The notes below the pieces were generated by a model. It made no database searches. It was given only the letters and a program-made list of their open reading frames with translations, and had not been told where the DNA came from. From Plicaturopsis crispa FD-325 SS-3 (lineage: Eukaryota; Basidiomycota; Agaricomycetes; Amylocorticiales; Amylocorticiaceae), in contig KN832554.1 in assembly GCA_000827205.1 (NCBI GenBank), positions 3,884,670 to 3,948,669 of the forward strand: a stretch of 64,000 bases of DNA, written 5' to 3'. Made by a program: the position numbers and the translations under genes. Every line of letters starts with the position of its first letter. Within the stretch, counting starts at the first letter, position 1. Of the stretch, positions 11,857 through 22,601 are shown piece by piece.

Positions 11857-12326
11857 GTTGACACTACTGAAACTGCTATGGATTGTATGTGCATATCTGT
11901 CATTTCTTTCGACGCATGGGCTATCAGTTTCCGATTCAAGATCCAAGTTTTGAGGTCGTAAGTGAATACCTGGGTCGCGCACCGGAATCGTCGGGGCTCG
12001 GGAGTGACCGGACATTGCGCGTTCCTCAGGTTGCAATTGCCTCTTGACTGTCTGGGGGTCGTCAGCTGTCAGACCAGTCAAGGTAAGTAGATATATCGTC
12101 CTTAGGATCTTGAAAAGACTGACGTATCTCCTGGCAGTGTAACAAGGGTTTTGAATGTGTGAAATTACTGAGCAACACGCGGAAGGATCGGCTAATGCAC
12201 CACGCAGCCTCAGCATGGTTGGCGGTGTCTCGCCACGATATTGTAGACTTTGAAATAATCTCCCCGCCATAACACTGGTTATGCTTCGAGGCTATCATTG
12301 TCAGAGGCTATCTGCTCCTGACTTGC
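11857..12326. other. RPN10 downstream region, no supported gene
   Basis: 470 bp. A minus-strand open frame overlaps the end of RPN10, but the overlapping part is an antisense shadow and the rest shows no clear splice or start signals. Confidence 0.4.
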
Positions 12327-12760
12327 ATGCACGACTCAGGTGCTGCGCGTGCGCAAGCCTTGCTTGAGACGCAACTACGCGCGCCGGGCCTGCGTGTACA
12401 CGGTGCTGCAAGAATTCTTGACAAGCAGTACGCCGGCATCATGTCACGAATGGGTGAGTAGTTGTCTGGAATGTTCATCTTCGTTTTTCTGACTAATGTG
12501 CGTGCTCGGGCTTTTCGATCAGTATGCGGCGAATAGGTGTTGCAGCAAACCTTGCAAATCGCGCGTCCGATTGCACAGGATTTTCATATCACTGTCGGAA
12601 ATGCACCTCCAGGGGCAGGATACCTGCAATCGTCACTCCAGCCGCGGGTTTACGCCCCCAATCGTCACTTCAGCCCGTGTTCACAACTGATAGTCTCTTG
12701 TAGATCACCACACCTCTGCTTCACGAAAACAGCATGGTGCGCAGTCGAGGAAAGTATATA
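12327..12760 (+). CDS. Possible short gene, unrecognised
   Basis: An ATG at 12327 opens MHDSGAARAQALLETQLRA and, further on, ARILDKQYAGIMSRM, which looks helical and coding. A good GTGAGT donor near 12452 and a CTAAT branch site follow. How it continues is unclear: one acceptor gives an immediate stop, others read different frames up to about 12706-12760. It may be a small gene, a 5' fragment or chance. No family recognised. Confidence 0.22.
12755..12760 (+). promoter_or_regulatory. TATA-like box of the five-repeat gene
   Basis: TATATA about 55 bp upstream of the ATG at 12814. The partial copy at 15208 has ATATAAG at a matching distance. Confidence 0.4.
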
Positions 12761-12813
12761 GCGTACTCGCCCAAGGCCAGGTTCCTTCCATCATCTCTCC
12801 CCTGCACCCCATC

Positions 12814-14971
12814 ATGGCGAGCACACTGACGCCCGACACTCTCACAAATATTCTCGACAAATGCGAAGGTACTCCGACTCAGTTCCACGGACTCCCCGAC
12901 GAGGACCTGCGCTGGCTTGACGACATCAAACGATGCGGCGAGGCGCATGCCATCCTTGAAACGCAGTGGTCTGACGTTGCCCTGCATTTCATCAAAGACG
13001 AGCTCAAGGTGGTGATGACCGAGCGGAAAAATCACATTGCACTCTATGGAGCTAAAGAATGGGAATGGGAGGACTTTAAGCGTGACTTCATATCGTTCTG
13101 TGGTGAGCCCTGGCTTGTCTCTTCGCGCATTGCGGCAGGACGCTGAATCGGACTCGTCTTAGAGAAAGCGAGACGCCGTAAGCAATGCTCTTCCCAAGTT
13201 GTTGGAAGCGCCTACTCACAATATGCCAGACGAATCCCCCGGCGTGGTTCTCGAAACACCGGTTCCCTGGGACCTTCCCCTCGCCTTCGAGCGATGCTCC
13301 GAGAAAGAATACGTCCAGTCGTGGCTCACCGATGTTGAGCAAGGCGCCCGTGAGCGTGGCATTCCGGACGCCAAGTATGCGCAAGTAGCGACTCATTTCC
13401 TCCCCGACGGTCTGCGTACCATTGTGGAAGAACGCAAACAACACCTGCTCCTCTTCGGCCTCTCCGAGTGGACATGGGCGGACTTCAAGCAGGAGCTTCT
13501 GTACATATGTGGTCCGTATCCAGATTGTATGACACGTCCACCTTTTCACTAACAGAGAATTTGTCCTGCAGACGATGAGAACCGATGTGAGTTTTTCTTG
13601 ATCTATGCCAATGCTCATTTGATCAACGGCAACCATAATCACAGTTTGGACAGAGGCCAGACTACAGAGTGTACTCGACTCTTGGAAACCAGCGCCAGCA
13701 TTCAGCGGTATCCCCGGGGAGGATTCCATACGTGCCTGGCTTGACGCAACTGAGCACGGTTGTCGGAGCTACCACATTCCACAGTCAAAATACACCAGCG
13801 TCGCTATCTCCTTCCTCGTGGGCGACCTCCGAACGATAATGCAAGAGCGCCAGCGCGAGCTCCTCTCTCTCGGGTCGTCGGAGTGGAAATGGGAGAGCTT
13901 CAAGACTGAGTTCATCTCGTTCTACGGTTCGTAGTTGCATCTATGTGTCGTGTGCTCATGCTAACGCTCAGCGAAGGCATCCTCTTACGGGAACTTGAGT
14001 CTTGGGAGCAGCCTCCTGTCTTCAGTGGATCCCTGGACGAGGACCCCAATGCGTGGTTGGATGCTATCTCAAAAGGCTGTCAAGAACGCCAGATCCCAGA
14101 AGTGCGACACGCCGACGTCGCCATCTATTTCCTAGCGGGCGACATCAAGGACACCATGATGGCCATAAAAACGACTGGTGTGCAAACCGGATCTGCCGAC
14201 TGGAGCTGGGCATTGTTCGTGGAGGAATTCAAGCGTGTTTACCGTGAGTTGCTCTTCTTTCGTCCACGTCTCCCGAGCAGGAAGCTAAATCCAATCCACA
14301 TAGAACATGTGCGTCAGAGTGCGTTGACCGAGTTTTCGCAGCGCCTCCTCACCGGCGTTACTGACTTACTTGTGCAGAGACATTACGGGACGTACTCCAG
14401 TCGTGGGAAGATGCACCGACGTTTGGCCTCAGCAACCAGCTACAAAGCCACGGATCGTGGCTCCAAGCTATGGAACAAGGCTGCCGCGACCGCAAGATTC
14501 CTGACGACTTACTTACGGACGTGGCATTCCACTTTTTGAGGGGCGATCTGCGGAATGCCGTGGAGAAGCGCAGACTGACGGCGGTGCAGGCTGAGGAAGA
14601 GCCATCGCAGTGGACGTGGGAGGTCTTTCAGCAGGACGTCGCAAATTCTTGTCGTGAGTCCTCCGTTAGTATTGACACGGACTATGCCTGACCCTTACCT
14701 CAGAGGAATTGGGAAAGAAAAGAACAGGTTAGATCCGCTCTTTTGGCACAATTCGCCGCTGACCCTCGTTGTCTTCTGCACAGAGGCGGCTCAGAAAGCG
14801 TTTGCCAGCTTCAACCCTGCGTCCCGGGAGGGACACGCCAACGTTGGGCCTGGTGCTCTTGTCCACCCTGCAGGGCTGCAATCTCTCACCAGCGGGGAAG
14901 CCCTGCCTGCAGCAGTCTTTGCTGTTATGAACATGAACACCTGGTTCCGCAGGTCGAAGAGTCGCCGATAA
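12814..14971 (+). CDS. Five-repeat protein, about one repeat per exon; function unknown
   Basis: After splicing the protein is almost entirely five diverged repeats of about 75-85 residues, each carried mainly by its own exon and separated by short introns. Each unit has an early tryptophan or glutamate-rich helix, a W-L-D (or W-L-T/W-L-Q) core such as DEDPNAWLDAISKGCQERQI, an I-P-x-x-x-(Y/W)-x-D-V-A motif, a F-L-x-x-D-L-R segment (FLVGDLRTIMQER, HFLRGDLRNAVEKR) and a final W-x-W-x-x-F-K/Q helix (SEWKWESFKTEFISFY). A tail of about 80 residues ends NTWFRRSKSRR. There is no signal peptide or membrane segment. Some splice sites are ambiguous (the donor after repeat 1 and a mini-exon before repeat 5). 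I recall single units of this kind in other mushroom genomes, but no named family; the alternation of helices suggests an all-alpha scaffold. Confidence 0.72.
12868..14655 (+). repeat. Array of five diverged protein-coding repeats
   Basis: Approximate units: 12868-13103, 13218-13512, 13660-13925, 13990-14240 and 14390-14655. Spacing in DNA is 270-440 bp because introns lie between units. They share W-L-D, D-V-A, F-L-x-x-D-L-R and W-x-W-x-x-F-K landmarks but little DNA identity, so the duplication is old. Confidence 0.7.
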
Positions 14972-15207
14972 GTTATGTTGTGGTCATTTAGCTCGGCGGG
15001 ACCGAGCTTTAATATATGTCATCTATTCCTTGTGTGTACCCATCTTTCGCTCCGTTCATCCTATATCTCTGCTCACGTATGTCGACTAGTACTTACATGT
15101 ATCCTGTAAAACACGATTCCGGATACACGTTGTTCAGTAGGACGAGAATATAAGCCGAGTTCTCTTCAGGTTTTTCTCATTTGCTTCCAACGTTCACTGC
15201 GCCAGAC

Positions 15208-15508
15208 ATGTTCCCAAAATTGTCTCCCGATGCCTTGCTCAAGATTATCAACTCTAGCTCTAAAGGTGAAACTCTGAGACGACGCGCAATACGCAGGGTG
15301 CCATTGTGATTTTATTTGGCGTATCGACGTCATGTTCACCACATCTAGCTACAGCTAGTTTATATATGATTAGTGGGCATTATATAAATCCGGGGCACGA
15401 TAGAGTCTGTGGATCCTGCGTCTCGCAATTGTCGAGTACAAGGAGCATTAACTTGGTCCGAAGTCGACAGGGACTACGTGCGACACATGGCTCAGATGTA
15501 CCCAACTT
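15208..15508 (+). pseudogene. Partial copy of the five-repeat gene, first exon only
   Basis: ATG at 15208 begins MFPKLSPDALLKIINSSSKG, which aligns with MASTLTPDTLTNILDKCEG, the start of the five-repeat gene. It is followed by a GTGAAA donor-like sequence, and an ATATAAG box lies about 60 bp upstream as in the full gene. No WLD-type repeat follows before the amidase gene, so it looks like a truncated duplicate. A very short intact gene is the alternative. Confidence 0.45.
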
Positions 15509-17937
15509 TTAGGATATTTTGAAAGGGTACTCACTGTTAATCGCGTCGAAGTCGTGGAACGTGGGCTTCACCCGTCTTTTTCCAAGAGCATCATCAATCG
15601 CAGAACCGTATTTGATGAGCGTCGGCTCAGAAAAAGCAGTCGACACGATGGAGAGGCCAAAGGGAACACCTGCGCGATGAGCAGTCTCGTTAGCAAACGG
15701 TATGACGCGAGAAAGGGATAACCTCACTCCATTCATCGACAGAGATGGGCACCGTGATTATTGGGTAGCCTGCCCGGGCAGGGGCCTGGAATCCGTGAGG
15801 TCAGCTTCGTTCGGAACGATGGGGATAAAGTCGGTCACACCTCTGTTCCGGGACCACTGTCGTCCGAGGGAATGAGCAAAGCGTCTAGGAAAAAGTCGTT
15901 GTGTCCATGTTTGAGCGCATAATCGATCCCCAATTCCCGTGTGGATTTGTGACCCCAAGCCTAGTATTTGCGTCAGGAAGCTCTTCCTTTGGCGACGTAC
16001 AGGGTGGGTGGGGAGCCTGGCGAAAACTCACGAGGGCTGCTTTGTAGGTCTCGTCTTCAACACCGCCCGTCGCGAAACTGTCTAGAAGTCCGTCTTGACC
16101 AGAAGCAAAGGCTGGCGCGGTTCCCTATGATCGCGTGAGTATTAGACGTCGTGTTAGAGATGAATTGATGCTCACAGGAATGCCTCCTTCCACCGCGGTC
16201 ATAGCATCATCAAACGCGATGATGTCGCCAAGGTTTTTCATGGTCGTATTGGTGAGCTCCTTGAGGTATGCATTGACGTTATTGTACTGAGGAAATCGAC
16301 TCAGTTCCCCGGCTTGAAGGAAATACATAGACAGGTTTCAGACGTACGAAATCGACTTTCACGACTGTGAATTCCGATTTATTCGCCTGCTCGTAATCCC
16401 AGTTCCTGCATAGGATAAGCACGGAACGAAAAGATACAGTCGAGTGGCGTACCATCCGTCAGAAGAGACGATTTCACTCTGATACTTGTAATCTTTGGTG
16501 AAAGTAAATTAGTTAGAGTCATCTTCGTTCAATAGATAGAAATTCCAAACCAGTGTTGTTGTATATTATTGCACCAGCGGCTTTGAGGACTTTCAGAGCA
16601 TCGAGCAGAGCTGGAAGTTGGCCGGCGGCTGATGGCTGATCCCAGAGATTCTTCCATGGGAGACCAAACTGTGACACGCCGCGGAAGTAAGCCTTGAGCA
16701 CTATTCACGTTCGCGTTATGCTACTCACCTTAGCACCCTTCAGGGCACGTGTATTTGAGAGGAATTGAGTATAATCTACGCAAATACGCCAGTCAACTTC
16801 AAGTATCACCAAGTGGCCGAAACATACTCTTGTGTGATCTACCCTCTTGCGCGAAGGTCGCTGTGTCTCTATCGTCTATTCCAACGATTGTCTCAAGGGC
16901 ATATACTGCGTCCTTAAATGTCCGCCCGAAAGCGCCTACTGTGTCTTGATTTGTGCTTTCGGGGATTACGCCGGCGCGTGAGGTAAGACCAACGGTGGGC
17001 TTGATTCCGATGACTGAAGCGCGCTCGCCGGGGGAAATGACGGACCCGTCGGTTTCCGTTCCATATGCCACCATGATCAGGTTGGCGGAGACGGCGTGTC
17101 CAGATCCCGAAGACGACCCCCCGGGCTCCTGGGTCAGATTGAACGAGTTCCTGCATTGCCCGCGCCGAGATGAGTATCCCTCTGAGCTGTGTGAATGTTA
17201 ATTCAACGATGTGAGGACGCCCTTCGTCGAAATGAATTCTCACTAGCTTGTGCTCCTCATATCGGCCCATTCACTCAAGTTGGTGTGCCCCATGATAATG
17301 GCGCCCGCTTTTCGCAAAAGCGCGACGACGTGAGCATCTCGCGGAGCGATGGATCCTACCAGAGCTAGGGATCCTGCTGTCGTTTGCATTTTATCCTGAA
17401 AACGCTGGTGAGACTGGAACGGTGCGGCTATATCACGTGTTGGTACCTTTGTCGCGATGTTGTCCTTGACGAAGACGGCTGGATTGTTTGGCAAGTTCAG
17501 TCAACCAGTTACATCGACGGAGAGAGCGTAGGACTAACGTATGCCATGCATAGGACCTCTCACAATGCCTCTCGCTCGTTCGGCATCGAGCTCGTCGGCA
17601 ATTTTATAGGCATCTGGGTTGAACTCCATCACCGCGCTGTGATGTCAGCCGGTAAACACGAATGGATTCCAGGTATAAACGGGTTGTGAGGGACGCACCC
17701 GAGATGGCCATCCACGACGTGCATTCTGTCTTCGTAACATTTGACAATGTCACGGCTGGTCAATTTTCCTGTCGATAGCCAATGTTGAACCTCGTCGATG
17801 GTTGCTTCTTCGAGTGGGAGTCCATGGCAGAGTGGCATAGGAAAAGGCTCATGAGTAGGGCCTCGGGATGCGCTCGCACACCGACAAGTGAGGGCGATCC
17901 CCAACAGCTGAATGAAGAGGTGGCGCATCCCGAACAT
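15509..17937 (-). CDS. Secreted amidase (amidase signature family)
   Basis: Signal peptide at the N-terminus (MRHLFIQLLGIALTCRCASA, with an ATG two codons earlier at 17937). Family motifs appear in order across about nine introns: TSRDIVKCYEDR; VFVKDNIATK, holding the catalytic Lys; HVVALLRKAGAIIMGHTNLSE; YSSRRGQCRNSFNLTQE; PGGSSSGSG with the cis-Ser; GTETDGSVISPGERAS with the nucleophile Ser; KPTVGLTSRAGVIP. The C-terminal exon holds RAGVPFGLSIV and ends EYPFKIS. The Ser-cisSer-Lys triad is therefore complete. It hydrolyses amide bonds; the leader suggests action outside the cell or in the secretory path. Substrate unknown. Several GATAAG sites lie upstream (separate entry). Confidence 0.92.
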
Positions 17938-18522
17938 CGTTGAGGCCTACGTAGTTCCAGGACTCAGTGTATAGAATAAACTATATAACTGGTAGAGCAG
18001 CTCATACCTGCTTATCTTGCATCCCGTAGTGCATACGGTCAGCGCTCGTTGGGATCGCTCCGGAAATACGACCAACCTACCTTGACGAGGAATAATGCCT
18101 AAGGAAACCGCTGGGCGCTTATCGCTTGCTGGGCGGCGTTCTGGCGGGGTAAACTGTGTGTTTCAATGTTGATTCAATGACATCGCGTCAATTTTTAGCC
18201 GGGAGCGCCCAAGGTGGCACACACTCTGTTTAATGCACTCGTGCGATAAGTATCAAGTAGTCGCGAGTATACAGAGTACAGAGTACTCACTACCGCTTTC
18301 TGTAGGTGGTAAGAAAGAAAGAAACGCAACTTCTCTGATGCAAGCGAATTTGAACTCGCATCACGGTAATTAGATAAGATAGCAGCTCAGATTGCAATAA
18401 CATATGGGTGCCAGTAAGATGTGTGGTCGCGTATACAAGCGACTAGAGGATGGACAGTCATATTCAGAATCGTCTAGCATGATTTTGCATACATACATCC
18501 GTAGAACAAACCCACCTCCAAG
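17938..18522. other. Amidase upstream region
   Basis: 585 bp without a gene, holding the GATA cluster, a short GAAA microsatellite near 18311-18322 and a hairpin-like inverted repeat TGATGC/GCATCA near 18338-18365. Confidence 0.5.
18011..18378. promoter_or_regulatory. Cluster of four GATA-factor sites upstream of the amidase
   Basis: Exact GATAAG/CTTATC hexamers at 18011-18016, 18118-18123, 18245-18250 and 18373-18378, within 368 bp. About 0.2 would be expected by chance on two strands. GATAAG is the core site of AreA/Nit2-type nitrogen regulators in fungi. The region lies 5' of the amidase and 3' of GRC3, so the amidase is the natural target. Confidence 0.55.
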
Positions 18523-21228
18523 TTACATCTGCCCCTTCCGCATCAAATTGCGTCTCACGCGCCTCCGCTCGGCACCCGCGCCCTCTCCCTTCCCCCATCG
18601 CAAATACGGCACGCGTGCATTGTCGACGCCCGCGATTTTCTCGCCGCCGCCACCGTCTGCCGCGTCCCGGAAGTCCAGCATGCCCCAGATGGGGAGCTCG
18701 AGCTCGCCTTTGACGAGAGCGCGCGAACGGGACAGCAGATGCGGTGGAAGGGGCGTGAGGATGTGGAGAGCGGCAGCTATTGTGTTTGGACTCGGGGTGG
18801 GATGTGGGGCGGATAGGGCCGGGGCAACGGCGCGGACGATGGCCAGACCATAGCAGTGCGACATTGCGGGATCGGGAAGACCTTGGCCCTGCTGGTATGG
18901 CAAGACAGCGCGGCCTGCCTCTCCGGTCGTCCCATCGGCTCCCTCGTCCATACGCACAAGGCCCACTACTGCACCATTCAATACTCTTCCTATTTCTCCT
19001 TCAACGATATCCTCACTCCCGGGGCCGGTGAGAAATACGACATCGAGCGCAACTGCAGGATCAACGGCATATGGCGGACGGGCGACAAGAGGAAGGGCCG
19101 TGTTCCATGATGTGGCAATGGGGCTGACCAAGGGGGATGATAAGGAGGTCGATGAATTGTCCGGGAAAAAAGCATGAAAGTACGACATAAGGGCGATGTT
19201 CCGCATGTCTGACGCCATCCACGCCTGGCTAGGCGCTATCGGTTGCAGTGTATACGTCTGAACTTTTGGATTCGGGATAACATCCGCCACGTAAGGCGTA
19301 CGTGCAGAGTATGACGGCGGGAATGATGCGGCGGTAGGTTCGGCAACAGAGCAGATGTGCGTTGGTTCGACCATCTCCTCGATTTTCTGGGTCAGGTCCG
19401 CGCCGAGGCCCTTCGTCCAGCCCATAGTGTTCACGACAAGCGGAATGCTGACGTCGATTATATCGGCCATGTCGCCTATTTCTTCGAGGTCGGAAGGGTG
19501 CTGAACTTCAGTCCGGAAGGCCTGCACAAGGTCATGCACGCACGCAAGGTAATGAGCGGGAGCAGCTCGAGGAGACGCAGCGCCGATGTAGTGTGCACGG
19601 TACGGGAGACTTGGGTGTGTATATGGTGGGCCTTTAGTTGCCTTCAGCATTATTGATACATTTAATGGACGAAGAATACTAACCAAATATGGGCCGATCA
19701 ACGATGGTAAGTGCGACCATCCCACCCGGAGTGAATTCGCTCTGGCCCACGTCGGTCTCGAGGAATGCGACACGAGAGTACCTGGAAGACCACCAACATA
19801 AGTTATAGAACGATTCCTGAGGCGGAGACAAAGCATACCGTTCCAACAATTTGTTTACGAGTGTCCTTGCGAAGGTGCTTTTCCCCGTCCGCTTTGCACC
19901 CTTAACAAGACACACAGTCTCTGTATCCTGTACATCTTCACCTAGATCAGGCATACTTGTGTCGTGTTCATTAGTTTTCACCGTAGGCAATGGCGGCGCG
20001 ATGGCAGACAAAGCAGTTTCCCAGTCAGATGGGACGGCAAATTGCGATGCTAGCCTTCCTCCTTGTGTTACCTGCGAGATGAGAAAAGGTCATTTCAGAA
20101 TGTAGAAACAGGGATTGGCGCAGAAAAACACATGGAGTGGACGCTTACCAGGTGAATGCCGTCTACTCCCAAATCGGTCGTCTCAGCCCCATTATTAGGT
20201 GGGTTGAAAACTCCCTCAAAAGTGCGGACAACTTTGCCCAGACCATCTACACCAGAACGCAACGGTGAAATGAGGATAAGCACGCCCTCTGTGTTGGCCA
20301 GCGCAGAATGCTTTGCGTCTTTAAGTCCGATATTAGCGTGATTTGAATTGAAAACGAAACATTACATGCCGAAGACCAGTCGCAATCGTGGTGCAGGTGG
20401 CGGGTGGGAAGGAGCATGAATGACGGGGAGTGGTGCACACCGTGGGGCATATATTCTGTGGTGACGGCGAGGATCAGAAAGAACGGTTGCCCCAGAAATA
20501 GTGAGTGCACCGCGAAGAACGGTGACAGCACAGGCGCCTAGAAGCGTAGCCGTCTGTCCTAGCGCAAGATGTAAAAGCGCAGAGGTGCCTTCGGAGATGG
20601 ACGAGGATGAGATATCGGGGCACAGCGAATGTACTTCACGAGGTTCCAAGTGAAATATGTTTTGTTGGTAAATAGGTTGGAATGTCGATAGAATAGGTGC
20701 TGGCGGTTTGTGTGGAGCAATTGATGGTCCAGGATGTGGTTTCGTTTGTATGTGGGTAGCTTCAATTTCGCCATCGTCTTCGTCCGAAGAGTCTACTAGC
20801 GGAATCTGTAATTCCTCGAGGTCGACATCTTGGTCGACGTTCATCGAAATATCGGCATCTTCGTCAGGGTCCTCGAATTCCACAAACGACTCCTCGTCTA
20901 CCGCCTTTTCCTTGCCCTTGCCTTTCAGGCGCCCAAGTTTTGGATTTGGATCGACGCGGGCCTCTGCGAAATACCTCAGCTCTGTTCCACCTCGCCCAGA
21001 CTTGGACTCTTTGCGCTGTTTCTTCCTCTTCTCTGTGGCGGGCGTCTTTTGTTGGGTTTCTGTCGTCTGCTTGGCAGCGCTCAATTTTCGCTTCGGTGGT
21101 CGAGGTGGGGACGAGGGACGCGACGGAGGTGATGGGCTTGGAACCGCTAGCGGCGGCGGCGCGGCTGGTAGACGCGCTTTACGCGCTGCAATTGCACTCA
21201 GCATTTGTGCGTTCAGTGCCGTCTTCAC
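18523..21228 (-). CDS. GRC3: Polynucleotide 5'-hydroxyl-kinase Grc3
   Basis: N-terminal basic and disordered part with KGKGKEK and a run of acidic residues, then PIYQQNIFHL and a small beta domain. The central kinase has a P-loop GAKRTGKSTFARTLVN near 19850-19890, then RVAFLETDVGQSEFTPGG, characteristic of the Clp1/Grc3 family. A C-terminal domain of about 300 residues includes VNTMGWTKGLGADL and LTGPGSEDIVEGEIGRVLNG, ending RRNLMRKGQM. Grc3 phosphorylates the 5' end of 26S pre-rRNA made by Las1 cleavage in ITS2, and acts in the nucleolus. Four exons or more; the main C-terminal exon is about 1.1 kb. Divergent from TSR2. Confidence 0.93.
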
Positions 21229-21411
21229 GCTACGCGCAAGGATCCAAACGAGATACGGCGACTTTTAACAGGAGAAAGTTGCAAGAGCAGGTCCGCGTCT
21301 TGAAGAAAATACACAGATGATACGTAGATCCGAGAGCCGATCCGATAGTTATCGACTCTTCTCCTATTTTACGTTGACAAAATCTTTGACAAAATCTATA
21401 CTGCACAGAAA
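21229..21411. promoter_or_regulatory. Divergent promoter GRC3/TSR2
   Basis: 183 bp between the two start codons. A direct repeat of CAAAATCT with TTGA context (about 21378-21398) lies close to the TSR2 ATG. Confidence 0.5.
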
Positions 21412-22002
21412 ATGGCCGACGCTCCTCCACCACCACACCAAGTCCTTTTTGCGCGCGGAGTCATAGCAAGGCTAGCTATATGGCCCGCTCTTCGTCTGGC
21501 CGTATCAAACTCATGGGGCGGACCACCCTCGGTCTCGGTCTCAAAGCGCACATGGCTCGCATCCGAGCTCGTCGACGCGTTTACATCCAATCAGGTCGGC
21601 GAGCAGGGTAGCGAGGAGGAGGACGTGGAATGGGTGGCAGAGATGCTTGCACAGGTGATGGAGGACGAGTTCGACTGCACTCTGGGCGACGGGAGCGAGG
21701 AGGCCGTTGCGCGCGACATCGTGAAATTGTGGCCAGAAGTAGCCAGAGGAGGAACGGAAGCTGAGGAGAAAGTCTTGCGATGGGAACGAGACGCGGAGGG
21801 TGCAAGAGGAACCGCGGTTGTTGCACACGAGCAGGCTCCAGAAGGAAGCGACTGGGAGGATGATAGTGATAGCGGGAGCGACGACGGGGAAGGCGGGGGT
21901 GAAGTTCCGAGACTTTTGGACCACTCACGCGAAGACAGAGAAAGACAGGAACCGGTAGTGGACGAGGATGGATTCACGCTTGTGCAGCCCCGAAAGCGAT
22001 GA
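21412..22002 (+). CDS. TSR2: Pre-rRNA-processing protein Tsr2
   Basis: Single exon, 196 codons. Contains the WGG motif (VSNSWGGPPS) that defines the Tsr2 family, a helical segment EDVEWVAEMLAQVMEDEFD with the conserved EDEF, an acidic stretch SDWEDDSDSGSDDGEGG and the typical ending VDEDGFTLVQPRKR. Tsr2 is a chaperone that loads Rps26 into pre-40S particles after nuclear import. Intronless, unlike most neighbours. Confidence 0.92.
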   Translation: MADAPPPPHQVLFARGVIARLAIWPALRLAVSNSWGGPPSVSVSKRTWLASELVDAFTSNQVGEQGSEEEDVEWVAEMLAQVMEDEFDCTLGDGSEEAVARDIVKLWPEVARGGTEAEEKVLRWERDAEGARGTAVVAHEQAPEGSDWEDDSDSGSDDGEGGGEVPRLLDHSREDRERQEPVVDEDGFTLVQPRKR

Positions 22003-22601
22003 CCATCCGATCGCATGTATAATCGGCACATACCATAAGTAAGTCTCCAACTACAACCGCTGATCCAAATTTGCTGATCGGTTTTTTGACCTAGCTTATG
22101 CCGTGGATCTTGTGGGAGAAATGCGATGTATTGAAATCATAATTGGTCACCTCCACCGGGGTTACTGATGTAGATAAAAGGTAAGTCTCGACCTTATTTT
22201 GACGGGGCAACACTGCTGATACACCGCCAAAAAAAGTACCTATAATCTAGGAATAAATGTTGTTCTTCTACAGGGCGCTTACAACCAGGCTAGAAATGTA
22301 TCGCATGCATCCACGACCAATCATCGATTATCGCGCTGAAGTGAAGCAGTGGAATATCCAGAGCGAGCGAGCAATGCAGATTATTGTCAATCTACTTCGA
22401 GAGGCAATAGCCACCATCGTATCCTCCTGCAGAACTTGCTCAGGTTCAAAGTCTCAACAGCTGCGTGCTTGCATCTGTCATCTGCTTACAACTTGTGTCA
22501 TCTGTTATACAGTGTTCGGAAATTCCAGTTGTCTGCATCGTACATGGTCATCGCCGTTCTCCTCGTCCACATGCATACCTTCAGAGAATCGTAAGCCATG
22601 C
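22003..22601. other. Convergent 3' region of TSR2 and the MFS gene
   Basis: About 600 bp with only short overlapping open frames; no gene supported. Confidence 0.5.

Noticed and set aside
11641-12270. 209-codon minus-strand open frame overlapping the RPN10 end
   Set aside because: Half is antisense to RPN10 and the rest lacks gene signals.
18338-18365. tRNA-like T arm on the minus strand
   Set aside because: GAGTTCAAATTC looks like a B box, but no acceptor, D or anticodon stem can be formed; it is only a hairpin.
20708-21268. Plus-strand open frame opposite the GRC3 N-terminus
   Set aside because: Complement of acidic and Ser-rich GRC3 codons; no family match.
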